A stretch of DNA of 64,000 bases, taken from positions 1 to 64,000 of the forward strand of contig CAYQAS010000006.1 of the NCBI GenBank assembly GCA_964415525.1, given 5' to 3'. Of this stretch, positions 17,338 to 26,685 are shown one piece after another. A program made the position numbers and the translations under genes. The DNA is from CAZPUI01 sp964415525. Lineage in GTDB: Bacteria > Acidobacteriota > Holophagae > Holophagales > Holophagaceae. Numbering within the stretch: position 1 is the first letter of the stretch; every line of letters begins with the position of its first letter. Below the pieces are notes generated by a model that was not told the origin of the DNA, searched no databases, and worked only from the letters and a program-made list of their open reading frames with translations.

Positions 17338-18276
17338 ATGGGCGGTTTCCGGCTCCTGGCGGTGATGCTCCGGGACATGGCGCGGGACATGGGGCGCCAC
17401 CGTGGACAGCACATCCTGGCCATTCTCACGCTGGCCTCGGGACTCATGCTGGCGGGGGGTGGCCTCCTGGCGGTGGAGACGCTGGATCGTTGGGTGGGTC
17501 GCATGGAGGCCCAGGCCCGGGTCACGCTGTTTGCCGCGGAGGGTGCCCGACTGGACGAGGCGGAAGCCCAGTTGCGCCGGGATCCCCGGATCCGCATGGT
17601 GCGGCGTGTCAGCTCGGATGAAGCCACGAAGCGGTTCCTCGACATCAGCCGCGAGGCCGGGCTCATGCTCCAGACCCTGGGCGGAGAGAAGGTGCCGGAG
17701 AACCTGGAACTGGAACTCCAGCCAGCCTTCCTCCAGGCTCGCCGCGCCCTCGAGGTCGCCGACAGCCTACGGGGCCTGCCCGGAGTCGGGGATGCCGTGG
17801 TGGATCACGAGCGGCTTCAGTCCTTCCAGCGGGCGGCCCGGGCGATCCGCGTGGCCCTGGCCTTTTTCGGGTCCGTGCTGCTGTTGGCCGCCGGATTCTC
17901 CACGGGGAACGTGATCCGGATGACCGTGATGGCCCGGGAAGAGCAGATCTCCATCATGCGGCTGGTGGGCGCCACGGAAGGTTTCATCCGAACGCCCCTG
18001 GTGCTGCAAGGGGCCGTCCTAGGCTTCCTGGCCAGCATCATGGCGGTGCTGGCCCTCCTGGCGCTGTGGCTTCCCATCAGCCGAGGGATGCTCGGACTTC
18101 CGCCCCTGCTGGTGGATCTGGCCCGCCTGGGATTCTTCTCTGCCACCAGCCTTGCGGCCCTGGCGGGTCTCGGCACCCTGACCGGCGCTCTGGGCGCCGC
18201 TTGGGGCTTTCGAGCGACGCGCAAGGCCAGGCGAGCCACCACAGAATTGATGGAACAGGACGTCACCGCCGGCTAA
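17338..18276 (+). CDS. ftsX: FtsX-like cell division permease
   Basis: 312 aa with the FtsX layout: one N-terminal membrane segment (HILAILTLASGLMLAGG), an extracytoplasmic domain at about 50-165 containing RMVRRVSSDEATKRF, then three membrane segments (ALAFFGSVLLLAAGF, GAVLGFLASIMAVLALLAL, FFSATSLAALAGLGTL) around the EEQISIMRLVGAT coupling helix. FtsX normally pairs with the ATPase FtsE to activate cell-wall hydrolases at the septum. No ftsE is adjacent here; the partner must be elsewhere. Confidence 0.85.
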   Translation: MGGFRLLAVMLRDMARDMGRHRGQHILAILTLASGLMLAGGGLLAVETLDRWVGRMEAQARVTLFAAEGARLDEAEAQLRRDPRIRMVRRVSSDEATKRFLDISREAGLMLQTLGGEKVPENLELELQPAFLQARRALEVADSLRGLPGVGDAVVDHERLQSFQRAARAIRVALAFFGSVLLLAAGFSTGNVIRMTVMAREEQISIMRLVGATEGFIRTPLVLQGAVLGFLASIMAVLALLALWLPISRGMLGLPPLLVDLARLGFFSATSLAALAGLGTLTGALGAAWGFRATRKARRATTELMEQDVTAG

Positions 18277-18476
18277 GTCCTTGCGGTCGATTTTTTCATC
18301 CCTTGGTTTCCCTTTTTCAAGGCGGGTATTGGGATGTTTCTATCATGGCAATTGTGTGGCGTCTCTGTGGCGGAAGATGTGATTTGGTTGTTGTTAACAC
18401 TGATTGTGTACCATCCGGTTGCGCGGTTCATCTATGCTGAGATGAAAGGCGCCTGAGGGTTTCTTGGGAGGCCTGG

Positions 18477-19208
18477 GTGGGGAGCGGCTGGCCAGGTATG
18501 TACATGACTCGGGCGGATCTTTGGGCGGAAATCAGCGTGGCTGAAGCGCTGGAAGCCTTGGCCAGCCCCCAGTGCTCTACGCGGCTGAGGGTTTTCAGTA
18601 CCTCGGGGGCCGAGGGAGAGGTCTGTCTTCAGGAAGGCCAGCTTGTGCACGCGAGCTTCGGGCCCCTGGAAGGCGAATTCGCCTTGATGGCCATGCTGTC
18701 CCAGCCCTTTGCTCAGTTCTCACCGGAAAAGCTCGATGAAGGTATCCCGGTACCGCAGACCCTTGAATGCCGCAGCGTGAATGACCTGCTCCTGCGCTGG
18801 AAACAGTGGGAGGAGCCCCTTTTCCTTGGAGGAGAAATGAACCCGAAGATCCTGGAGATCCTCGAAAAGATGACCGCCGATACCAATGGCGGCATCACGA
18901 ACAGCGACGTGTTTGATCGCACCCACGGCATGAGCATTGCGGGTGTGAACTCCAGCCCCCGGGGCTGCGCGCTGTTCAATGGCCTCGCCGAGCAGCTCTC
19001 TCAGACCATCGCCAAGACCAACGGCCTGATGGAAGAGCACGACATGCTCCTGACTGTCGGGAAGGGCGGCGGCGCCGTGGCGATCGTCGAACTGACGCCG
19101 AAGCACCGCCTCGGCATCAAGGCGGACACCAATAAGTGCAGCCTCGGCCTCCTCCTCAGTGTGGCCCTGCCGGACGCCATCGCCTCCCTGCGCGCCGCCC
19201 TCGCCTAA
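18477..19208 (+). CDS. DUF4388-like plus roadblock/LC7-like protein
   Basis: 243 aa. The N-terminal ~110 residues have the DUF4388 pattern (EALEALASPQCSTRLRVF, CLQEGQLVHASFG). The C-terminal ~120 residues, from MNPKILEILEKM to ALPDAIASLRAAL, resemble MglB/roadblock regulators of small GTPases, with AVAIVELTPKHRLGIKAD as the central sheet. No MglA-like GTPase is adjacent. The GTG at 18477 is chosen for its GGAGG at good spacing; ATG 18498 or 18504 are alternatives. The 200 bp upstream hold no gene and no clear promoter. Confidence 0.72.
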   Translation: MGSGWPGMYMTRADLWAEISVAEALEALASPQCSTRLRVFSTSGAEGEVCLQEGQLVHASFGPLEGEFALMAMLSQPFAQFSPEKLDEGIPVPQTLECRSVNDLLLRWKQWEEPLFLGGEMNPKILEILEKMTADTNGGITNSDVFDRTHGMSIAGVNSSPRGCALFNGLAEQLSQTIAKTNGLMEEHDMLLTVGKGGGAVAIVELTPKHRLGIKADTNKCSLGLLLSVALPDAIASLRAALA

Positions 19209-19223
19209 CGGATCTCTATACGA

Positions 19224-19253
19224 AAATGAGCCCGCTGATGTGCGGGCTCATTT
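19224..19253. terminator. Bidirectional terminator
   Basis: A 12-bp stem AAATGAGCCCGC/GCGGGCTCATTT with a 6-nt loop lies between the roadblock gene and convergent argR, followed by T-rich sequence on both strands. Confidence 0.85.
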
Positions 19254-19272
19254 CATTTATGGGAGTGAACCT

Positions 19273-19683
19273 TCAGCCGTTCCGGGAGATGAAGTCCTCG
19301 ACCTCGATCTTGATGGCCTGGAGCCGCTCAGGCGGGCGGACGGCGAGGAGGATCGTGTCATCTCCGGCGAGGGTTCCCACCAGGCCTTCAAGGTCGCTGG
19401 CATCCAGCTTCAGGGCCATGGCCTGGGCCAATCCAGGGCTAAGCTTCGCCACCAGCAGGTTCGGCGGACAGACGTCGACGTAGAAGGGCGGCAGGGCGTT
19501 CTTAGGGGCCTCCACATGCTGATAGCGCCCGTCGAGCTTCACGACGGAGAGCTTTCGGAAGCGGCGGGAGAGGGTGCTCTGGGTCAGCTGAATCCCCTCC
19601 TGGGCCAGGAGGACGAGCAGCTCGGACTGCTCGCAGATCGTGTGCTGCTTCAGCAGACGGAGGATGGCTTGATCGGCGCTCAT
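19273..19683 (-). CDS. argR: Arginine repressor
   Basis: 136 aa from the ATG at 19683 (148 aa if ATG 19719 is used). An N-terminal winged helix (EQSELLVLLAQEGIQLTQST, then SRRFRKLSVVKL) and a C-terminal oligomerisation domain (LAQAMALKLDASDLEGLVGT, GDDTILLAVRPPE) match ArgR/AhrC. The C-terminal domain binds L-arginine and forms hexamers in the family. No arginine gene is in the window. The D in the GDDT motif is conserved. Confidence 0.9.
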   Translation of the reverse strand: MSADQAILRLLKQHTICEQSELLVLLAQEGIQLTQSTLSRRFRKLSVVKLDGRYQHVEAPKNALPPFYVDVCPPNLLVAKLSPGLAQAMALKLDASDLEGLVGTLAGDDTILLAVRPPERLQAIKIEVEDFISRNG

Positions 19684-19738
19684 GGAGGTATTTTCCCGTC
19701 CCAGCCGATCCTTATGCAAGGGAATGAATGCGATTCCG

Positions 19739-20437
19739 CTAGGCGAGATCGAACACGAGGACTTCGCTATCGGTCCGGCTGGTCATGCGCAATTGGGATT
19801 CGCCAGAAATGGCCGCCCCATCTCCGGTCCGGAGCGGAATGTCATTCAGCTCCACGCGTCCACGGGCCACATGAATCCATGCATGCCGATCCGGGGCGAG
19901 TTCATACTCCACGGTCGCTTCGGGATCGAGGAGCGTGGCGTACATCCGGGCATCCGCCTGCCAGCGAAGGCATTCGGGACCACCCTCCGGGCTGACGATC
20001 AAGCGCAGCGCGTTCCTTCGCTCGCTTTCCGGAAAGTGCCGCTCCTCGTAGTCCGGGGGTCCCCCCGTCTGCCTCGGGAAGACCCAGATCTGGAGGAGAT
20101 GGCAGAGCGCCTCTGGGTCATCGTTGTATTCGCTGTGTTCAATGCCGATGCCGGCGCTCATCCGTTGAGCGTCGCCGGGGGAGAGCATGGCCTCGTGGTC
20201 GTAACTATCCTTGTGATGAAGGCATCCACTGAGCACCCAGGTGAGGATCTCCATGTCCCGGTGGGGATGCATGGGAAAGCCCTTTCCGGGCTGGATGCGG
20301 TCTTCATTGATGACCCGCAGGGCTCGGAAATGGTGGTGGGTGCGATCCACGTAGTTGCCGAAGGAAAAGGTGAAACGGCTCTCCATCCAGCCCCGGCGGT
20401 CGCTGCCGCGGTCTTCCGCCAGCCTCACGGTGATCAT
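19739..20437 (-). CDS. Pirin family protein
   Basis: A 232-aa bicupin. The N-terminal cupin carries the metal-binding set in FPMHPHRDMEILTWVLSG and a later GIEHSEYN. The C-terminal cupin is typical (RGRVELND, LRTGDGAAISGE). Pirins are Fe-dependent regulators or quercetinase-like enzymes. It diverges from the uspA gene, with about 100 bp between them. Confidence 0.93.
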   Translation of the reverse strand: MITVRLAEDRGSDRRGWMESRFTFSFGNYVDRTHHHFRALRVINEDRIQPGKGFPMHPHRDMEILTWVLSGCLHHKDSYDHEAMLSPGDAQRMSAGIGIEHSEYNDDPEALCHLLQIWVFPRQTGGPPDYEERHFPESERRNALRLIVSPEGGPECLRWQADARMYATLLDPEATVEYELAPDRHAWIHVARGRVELNDIPLRTGDGAAISGESQLRMTSRTDSEVLVFDLA

Positions 20438-20540
20438 GCGTCCTCCCGGTTTGAGTTTGCCATGTCCCTGCCATCTCCCACCAGCCGACCTGCCTTGTCC
20501 CCTCGCATGCCGAGCCTATGTTGGTACCGAGAGGTGGACC

Positions 20541-20969
20541 ATGATCAGCAACATCCTGGTGGGCGTAGATTTCTCCGATGCTTCCAAGGAAGCGCTCCTC
20601 AAGGCTCAGGCCTGGGCGGGGCAGCTCAAGGTACCCCTTCGCGTGCTCCACGTGCTGCAGCCCCCGGCGCCGCTCCTTCCAGAAGCGCAGGTAGCCCTTC
20701 CTGATCAGGAATGGATGGATGCGATGGAGCAGCACGCCCTCGACCAGCTGAAACGCTGGGTGGATGGTCTGCCTGCCGCGGAGATCCTGGTGCGCTGGGG
20801 CAGCCCGGCGGAGGAGCTCGTGGCCCATGCCGACCCGGACACCCTTCTGGTGGTCAGCCAGGTCGGTCACAGCGGCATCGAGCGGCTGCTCTTTGGCTCC
20901 ACAGCGGCGCGGGTGGTCCGGCACGCACCCTGCGATGTGCTCGTGGTGCGGCGAGATCGCCAGAAGTAG
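20541..20969 (+). CDS. Universal stress protein (UspA family)
   Basis: 142 aa, one Usp domain: ILVGVDFSDASKEALLKA at the start and VVSQVGHSGIERLLFGSTA near the end, resembling the ATP-binding G-2x-G-9x-GS pattern with a degenerate first Gly (GHSGIERLLFGST). It probably binds ATP. The ATG at 20541 has GAGGTGG directly upstream. It converges with a membrane protein gene 8 bases away. Confidence 0.9.
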   Translation: MISNILVGVDFSDASKEALLKAQAWAGQLKVPLRVLHVLQPPAPLLPEAQVALPDQEWMDAMEQHALDQLKRWVDGLPAAEILVRWGSPAEELVAHADPDTLLVVSQVGHSGIERLLFGSTAARVVRHAPCDVLVVRRDRQK

Positions 20970-20976
20970 CTTTCCG

Positions 20977-21732
20977 TTATCGGAGCTGAACCACGCTCCA
21001 AATGGTGGCCCCCAGGGTGCCCGCCGTGAGGATCCAGCCCACGTGTTTGAGCTTCGTGGGCTTTCTGAACACGAATGTGAGCGTCGCCAGTACGGCGGGC
21101 AGCAGGGCGAAGGTGAGGCGGGGCCTCGCGATTCCGGACTGGTACAGATCCTCCAGTCCCGCCATGACCGCGAGTCCGATCAGGGGAGGCAGGAGCGTCC
21201 AGGGTCGGCCAAGCCCTGGCACGGGAAGGCGCTGGAGCATCCGCACGGACACTGCGCTCAAGAGGAACGCTGCGGCGAGCATCCCCGCCAGCCCAGCGGC
21301 GCGCCATGAGGATTGGCCTCCCAGCAGGGCGATGGGGTGCGCCGTCAGGGCGAAACTGAGGCTGGCCAGCAGCTCACCGGTGGGACTGTGTTCCCGCCCC
21401 TTCGCAAGGAGCATCCCAAGCAGGACCGCGGAAGGCAGCGGTACCAGCAGGTGGACAAGTCGAGTTAAGGGCACCTGCCACCAACTGAAGACCGCTAGGG
21501 CGAGGGCCATGATGGCGAGGATCCCAAGGCGTCGGAGCGCCCCAGAATTCGGCGTTCGGCGGGGGAGATGCTGGCCCGCGGGAACACTCGCCAGGAAGAG
21601 GAGCAGTGTCAGCGAGGCCTGGCCGATGGAGCTGCGTCCCACCGGACCCAATGCCAACGCGGCGCCGACCGCCAGGATCACCTGGACGGTGGCGCCGTGC
21701 TCGCGTGGCCAGAAGGGGAGGCTGCCGTTCAT
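20977..21732 (-). CDS. YwiC-like membrane protein
   Basis: 251 aa with about seven or eight hydrophobic segments and the family's opening PREHGATVQVI signature after a short N-terminus. YwiC-like proteins are widespread integral membrane proteins of unknown function. A GC-rich 27-bp gap separates its start from the downstream end of the M3 peptidase gene, which lies upstream on the same strand, so co-transcription is possible. Confidence 0.75.
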   Translation of the reverse strand: MNGSLPFWPREHGATVQVILAVGAALALGPVGRSSIGQASLTLLLFLASVPAGQHLPRRTPNSGALRRLGILAIMALALAVFSWWQVPLTRLVHLLVPLPSAVLLGMLLAKGREHSPTGELLASLSFALTAHPIALLGGQSSWRAAGLAGMLAAAFLLSAVSVRMLQRLPVPGLGRPWTLLPPLIGLAVMAGLEDLYQSGIARPRLTFALLPAVLATLTFVFRKPTKLKHVGWILTAGTLGATIWSVVQLR

Positions 21733-21759
21733 ACCGGGCCAGGATAGCCCGGAGAGCGC

Positions 21760-23646
21760 CTACTTCACCGCTCCAGTCTTCAGGGCCAGGGCTTCCATCT
21801 GGCTCACCAGCCCATCCAGCGCCTTCAGGCTGCGGGCGATGGGCTCGGAGCTGCGCAGGTCCAGGCCCGCGTCCTTGAGGGTGTCCAAGGGGAACTTCGT
21901 CCCACCGGCCTTCAGGAAATTCAGGTACCGCTCCCGGGCCGGGGCGCCTTCCTTCAGCACCGCATCCGCCAGGGCGCCCGAGGCGATGATGCCGGTGGCG
22001 TACTGGAACACGTAGTAGTTCATGTAGAAGTGGGGGATGGCGGTCCATTCGGACTGGATGTAGTCATCCACCCGCATCACGCCGGCGTCGTGGCCGTAGT
22101 ACGCGCGGGTCAGCTCGAGATACTTGGCATTGAGCCAGTCGGGCGTGAGGCTCTGGCCCGCCTCCACATGCTCGTGCATGGCCAGCTCAAATTCCGCGAA
22201 GAGGGTCTGGCGGAAGAGGGTGGCGCGGATGCGCTCGAGATACTCGTTCAGGAGGAAGAGCTTGAGCCGATCGTCCTGCTCGGTCTTGAGGAGATGCTGC
22301 ACCAGCAGGGTCTCGTTGAACGTGGAGGCGATCTCCGCCAGGAAGATCGGATAGTCGGCCAATGGGAAAGGCTGGGTCGTGTCGCTGTGCCAGCTGTGCA
22401 GGGCGTGGCCCAGCTCGTGGGCCAGGGTGCTGACCTCGCTGAAGGAGCCGTTGTAGTTCATCAGGACGAAGGGGTGCACGCCGAAAACGCCATTGCTGTA
22501 GGCGCCGGAACGCTTGCCCTGATTCGGGTAGACGTCCACCCAGCGCTCCGCGAAGGCCTTCCGCAGCACCCTCTGGTAGTTCTCGCCCAGGGGCGCCATG
22601 GCGTCCACCACGAGCTTGCAGCCCTGCTCGTAGGGGTAGGTCTTGTCCACGCTGGCCACCGCCGGAGCGTAGACGTCGGAATAGGTGAGCGTTTCCAGGC
22701 CGAGCATCCGCTGCCGCAGCTTGAGCATGCGGTGCAGGGGTTTGAGGTTGGCGCGGACGGTGGAGATCAGGTTCTTGTAGACCGCCGGGGAGATGTCGTT
22801 CGGGAAGAGCGCGGCGTCCAGGCAGGTCGGGAAGGCCTTGATCTTGGCCTGGAAGAGGTGGGACTGCATCTCGCCGTCGAGGAGGGACGCGAAGGTGTTC
22901 TCGTACTGCTTCTGGTCCGCGAAGAAGGTCTCCATGGCCTTCTGGCGGTCCTCGCGTACGGCGGAGGCGCGCAGGCGCTGGAAGGCGGCGATGCCGAGCT
23001 TGGCTTTGGAACCATCCTTCAGGGTGATCTCGGTGCGGGGCAGGTCCACGTTGTTGAGGAGCCCCGAGGCCTTGGAAGGCGCACCCGAGAAGAGCCCGGT
23101 GAGGGCCGCCACGCGGTTCTGGGCCTCCGGCAGGACGTGCGCCTTCTGGCGCAGGATGCGCTCAAGGCCCACCTGGTAGGGCTTCAGCTTGGGCTCGATC
23201 TTGATGAAGCCCGCGAACTTCTCCGAACCCAGTGCCAGAACGTCCGATTCCATGAAGGCGAGCTTCGCCCCCAGGTTCACGGCCAGGGACTGCACCTCGC
23301 CCTTCATCTTCTGGAACGTGGGGTTGGCCAGATCCGTATCGCTTTGGAATGAGGCATAGGTGGAGAGCTTCGTGAGGCGCAGCTGCACTGTGTCCAGGGC
23401 CTCCAGGAAGTTCAGCATTGCCTTCGGGCCCTGGGTCCAACCCTTGGCCAGCACATCCAAAGCGTGGGCCAGCTGGGTGGTCTTCTGAAGTTCAGCCTGC
23501 CAGGCCTCTGGTGTGGCGAAGAGATCCTCCACCTTCCAGCGCAGGGTCTCGGGCACCTGGGAACGGGGCGTCTGGTCGGTGACGGGAGGTTCGGCGGCGC
23601 CCAGGGCCAGACAGAGGGCCAGGGCGGGAAGACGCAGGTTCAGCAT
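21760..23646 (-). CDS. pepF: Secreted M3 family oligoendopeptidase F-type metalloprotease
   Basis: 628 aa with an N-terminal signal peptide (MLNLRLPALALCLALGAA). The zinc motif is HELGH (H410, E411, H414), followed by a downstream Glu in FLAEIASTFNETLL. PepF-type N-terminal helices precede it. The family degrades short peptides of about 7-17 residues. The ATG at 23646 is chosen because GAGGTG lies 8 bases upstream; an earlier ATG overlaps that site. The export signal is unusual, because PepF enzymes are mostly cytosolic. Confidence 0.93.
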   Translation of the reverse strand: MLNLRLPALALCLALGAAEPPVTDQTPRSQVPETLRWKVEDLFATPEAWQAELQKTTQLAHALDVLAKGWTQGPKAMLNFLEALDTVQLRLTKLSTYASFQSDTDLANPTFQKMKGEVQSLAVNLGAKLAFMESDVLALGSEKFAGFIKIEPKLKPYQVGLERILRQKAHVLPEAQNRVAALTGLFSGAPSKASGLLNNVDLPRTEITLKDGSKAKLGIAAFQRLRASAVREDRQKAMETFFADQKQYENTFASLLDGEMQSHLFQAKIKAFPTCLDAALFPNDISPAVYKNLISTVRANLKPLHRMLKLRQRMLGLETLTYSDVYAPAVASVDKTYPYEQGCKLVVDAMAPLGENYQRVLRKAFAERWVDVYPNQGKRSGAYSNGVFGVHPFVLMNYNGSFSEVSTLAHELGHALHSWHSDTTQPFPLADYPIFLAEIASTFNETLLVQHLLKTEQDDRLKLFLLNEYLERIRATLFRQTLFAEFELAMHEHVEAGQSLTPDWLNAKYLELTRAYYGHDAGVMRVDDYIQSEWTAIPHFYMNYYVFQYATGIIASGALADAVLKEGAPARERYLNFLKAGGTKFPLDTLKDAGLDLRSSEPIARSLKALDGLVSQMEALALKTGAVK

Positions 23647-23691
23647 GGGGAAGCACCTCAACAGGAAATCTCAGTTTAGGAAGGGAGCCCC

Positions 23692-24714
23692 GTGTCATGG
23701 CTCACGCAGGGGATTGCGATCGGGCATCCCGCGTCCCACGCTGACGGGATGGAACCCTTCTTCGATTTGGCCTCTCTGACCAAGCCCTTGGTGACGGCGC
23801 CCCTGGCGCTGAAACACCTGGATCTGGATGCGGATCGCCGCGAAGCACTGGGATTTACTGCGCGCACAGGGCCCTTGACCGTTCGCCAGCTCCTCAGCCA
23901 CACGGCGGGGCTCCCGCCCTGGCTGCCCTTCACGGGCGAGGGGCTGGCAGACCAGCTGCGGCGAGGGCTTCCCGAAGGCGCCCACCCCCTGCTGCGCCAG
24001 GGCGTGCCCGGCACCAGCGTTTACTCCGACCTGGGCTTTCGGCTGCTCGGGGAACTGCTGGAGCAATCCACCCATTGCCCGTGGCGGGAACTCGGCGCTG
24101 AGGCCACGGGGTTGATTCCCGCGCCCTATTCCGCTGCGCCCGTGGCCTTGCCGGACGCCCAGGATGCGGCGGCTTGGCGCGTCGCGGCGCCGGAACGGCC
24201 CCTGCCGCTGCAGGCGTCCGATCTGCCCCACGACGTCAATGCCCGGGCCGGAATGATCGGTCACGCGGGTTTCGGCGGAACCCCGACCCAAGTGCGGGCA
24301 GCCCTCGAGCGCTGGTGGGCGGCGGGTTGGCCGAGGCGCATGGCGATGGCGCAGGCCCAGGCGGAGGACGGCCTGCCCTGGGGGCTGGGTCTGCACCGGA
24401 TTCCTGCCGGGCCGGGCCGCTTCGGGGAGCTATTGGACCGTCTGCCTGCGGGGCTTACGGGCATTCATGTGCAGGTGGACACCGGGGATGCGCTCGCGGA
24501 GCCTGCGCCCGCACTCGGGGCGCTGGATTTTGACACGTCCTGGTGGGGCCACTTCGGCTTCACGGGCGGCGCGCTCTTCCTGCGGCCGGACACCGGCCTG
24601 ACGATCTGTCTCCTCGTGCATCGGCGCGGTCCCCAGGGTGAGCTGCTGGACGTGGAGGCCCTGCGGGCGCGGCGCTGGCGTGCGCTTGAGGACCGTCTCT
24701 CAACGCTCCGGTAA
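23692..24714 (+). CDS. Beta-lactamase-fold serine hydrolase (class C/esterase type)
   Basis: 340 aa. Catalytic S28-L-T-K31 (SxxK), Y111-S-D (YxN-like) and HFGFTGGALF (equivalent of the KTG/HxG strand) are all present. It belongs to the Beta-lactamase (PF00144) group of peptidases, esterases and PBP-like enzymes. There is no signal peptide, so it is probably cytoplasmic. The GTG at 23692 has GGGAG six bases upstream. The usual ~40 residues before SxxK are shortened. Its end overlaps the CocE-type gene by 15 bases. Confidence 0.88.
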   Translation: MSWLTQGIAIGHPASHADGMEPFFDLASLTKPLVTAPLALKHLDLDADRREALGFTARTGPLTVRQLLSHTAGLPPWLPFTGEGLADQLRRGLPEGAHPLLRQGVPGTSVYSDLGFRLLGELLEQSTHCPWRELGAEATGLIPAPYSAAPVALPDAQDAAAWRVAAPERPLPLQASDLPHDVNARAGMIGHAGFGGTPTQVRAALERWWAAGWPRRMAMAQAQAEDGLPWGLGLHRIPAGPGRFGELLDRLPAGLTGIHVQVDTGDALAEPAPALGALDFDTSWWGHFGFTGGALFLRPDTGLTICLLVHRRGPQGELLDVEALRARRWRALEDRLSTLR

Positions 24715-26556
24715 AACGCGGACCTCGATCCGACTGGGACGGGCGGCCTCCCGAAAGACCTTCTGGGTGGCCTTCACGAAGGCCTCTGGCGGCGCCGTGG
24801 CGATGTCGCCGAAGGTCTGAGGATTGCGGTCCACCAGGGGGAACCAGCTGCACTGCACCTGGACCATGAGGCGATGACCTTTCTGGAAGGTGTGGCAGAT
24901 GTCAGGCAGGTCGAAGGCGACTTCGTCCGGCTGGTCCGGCACGAAGGGGGTAGGCTTCTCGAAGGAACGACGGTATTTCCCGCGGAAGGCCTCCGCCCGC
25001 ACCAGCATCTGCGCGCCGCTGGGCTGCCAGCCAGAGGTACCAGGGGCGATGATTCCGCCGCCGCCCTCCGGCAGGACATCCACCACCTTCACCACCCAGT
25101 CGCTGTCCGTGCCGCTGGTGCTGACATGGAGCACGGCCCGGACGGGGCCCGCCAGGGTGAGGTCGCTCTGGAGCGGTTCGGTTTCGTATGTGAGAACGTC
25201 TGGTCGCCTGCCTGCAAAGCGTTGATCCTCGGCCATGTAGGGCGCGTGGTAGGTGAACGAGATGGCCTGCGTGTACGGCACCGGCTTGGCGGGATCGCTC
25301 ACGAAGCTGTCCCCGGCGCTGGTCGCCGTCGGAGGCGCGTTGCGGAGGCTGCCGTCGGCGTCGAAGTGGAACGTCCCAGGTTGGGCGTCCTTCGGCGGCC
25401 AGGCGTCGAAGCGCCGCCAGCGGTTCGTTCCCGTCTCGAAGACGGTCGCCCGAGGCAGGGGGGGCATCGGGATGCCCTTGAGGTGGTGCTGGAAGAAGGG
25501 GAACTCGATCTCCCGCTGGAAGCGCTCGGCGGTGTTTTCGCCGAAGTTCAGCACGCCGAGTCGGGACGCTTCGATCGTGGCCCAGGCGCCGTGGGTCCAG
25601 GGGCCCATCACGAGGTGGGCGGTGGTGCGCGGACTCTGCTGGGCCAGGGCTCGGTCGCAGGCCAGAGCGCCGAAGAGGTCCTCGCCATCGAACCAGCCTC
25701 CGACGGTGAGTACGGCAGGTTTCACCTCCCGGATTTGGGGACGGAGATCCCGGGTCTGCCAGAAGGCATCACGGGTCGCGTGGGCGATGGTGAGATCCCA
25801 GAGCGGCTCCTTGCCATTGAAAAGGGCGGTGCCCGCGCGATGGGCATTGCCTTGCTCCAGGAACCAGCGATAGCCATCCCTGGATGGAGTGGGGATCTGC
25901 GGGCCATCCTCTAGACTGGGCTGGGAACCCCGGGATCGAAAGAAACAGAGAATACTGGCGGTGGCGGCGAGCTGGAGGGCGCCGTGGTGATAGGCGTCAT
26001 CTCCCTGCCAGAGGTCGATCATGGGGGCCTGGGGGCTGACAGCCTTCAGCGCGGGATGGCCGCAGAGCATGCCCTGGGCCGTGTAATGGCCGGGATAGCT
26101 GATCCCCCACATGCCCGCGCGCCCGTTGTGGCCGGGAATGTGCTTCAGCAGCCACTCCAGGGTGTCGTAGGTGTCCGTGCGCTCGTCCACGGTGCCCTGG
26201 GGGCGCACATCGACGAAGACGCCCTCGGAGAGGTAGCGCCCCCGCACGTCCTGATAGACGAAGGCGTAGTCCTCGCGGCTGAGGTACTCTGACGGGCCGA
26301 GGGTGGCGGGGTAGCTGGCAGGCCCATAGGGATGGCTGGCGTAGGGCGTGCGCTGGAGCAGAAAGGGGAAGGGCGCCTGGGGCCTGCGCGGCACATAGAT
26401 CACCGTGTGCAGCTTTACGCCATCCCGCATGGGGATCTTCACTTCGAGCTTCTCAAATCGCTGGCTCACGGAGGCCGAGACGGACGTCTGGGCGGGTGCG
26501 ACGATCGGGAAGCCGAGGGCGAAAAACAGGGATGAAATGCGGCACATGACATTCAT
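24700..26556 (-). CDS. Secreted CocE/NonD family alpha/beta hydrolase (X-Pro peptidyl-peptidase S15 type)
   Basis: 618 aa with a signal peptide (ISSLFFALGFPIVAPAQ). The nucleophile is S153 in GMWGISYPGHYTAQG. A QDVRGRYLSEG segment forms the oxyanion region. A C-terminal jelly-roll X-Pro dipeptidase domain (FHFDADGSLRNAPP to the end, with YETEPLQSDLTLAGPV) is present. Members cleave X-Pro peptides or acyl esters. The start at 26556 was chosen by the signal peptide; there is no good ribosome site, and ATG 26547 is an alternative. Confidence 0.93.
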   Translation of the reverse strand: MNVMCRISSLFFALGFPIVAPAQTSVSASVSQRFEKLEVKIPMRDGVKLHTVIYVPRRPQAPFPFLLQRTPYASHPYGPASYPATLGPSEYLSREDYAFVYQDVRGRYLSEGVFVDVRPQGTVDERTDTYDTLEWLLKHIPGHNGRAGMWGISYPGHYTAQGMLCGHPALKAVSPQAPMIDLWQGDDAYHHGALQLAATASILCFFRSRGSQPSLEDGPQIPTPSRDGYRWFLEQGNAHRAGTALFNGKEPLWDLTIAHATRDAFWQTRDLRPQIREVKPAVLTVGGWFDGEDLFGALACDRALAQQSPRTTAHLVMGPWTHGAWATIEASRLGVLNFGENTAERFQREIEFPFFQHHLKGIPMPPLPRATVFETGTNRWRRFDAWPPKDAQPGTFHFDADGSLRNAPPTATSAGDSFVSDPAKPVPYTQAISFTYHAPYMAEDQRFAGRRPDVLTYETEPLQSDLTLAGPVRAVLHVSTSGTDSDWVVKVVDVLPEGGGGIIAPGTSGWQPSGAQMLVRAEAFRGKYRRSFEKPTPFVPDQPDEVAFDLPDICHTFQKGHRLMVQVQCSWFPLVDRNPQTFGDIATAPPEAFVKATQKVFREAARPSRIEVRVLPER

Positions 26557-26685
26557 TCTAGAGGCTTTCAGCAGGTGGGCAGAGAGAGGACCTATCGGTT
26601 CGAGGCTGGGATCCTTGAGGGCAATCCACTCAATAATGCGATCCAGGGTTCGCGCTGAAAGCCCGGTTCGGGCACACTGAAGGCT

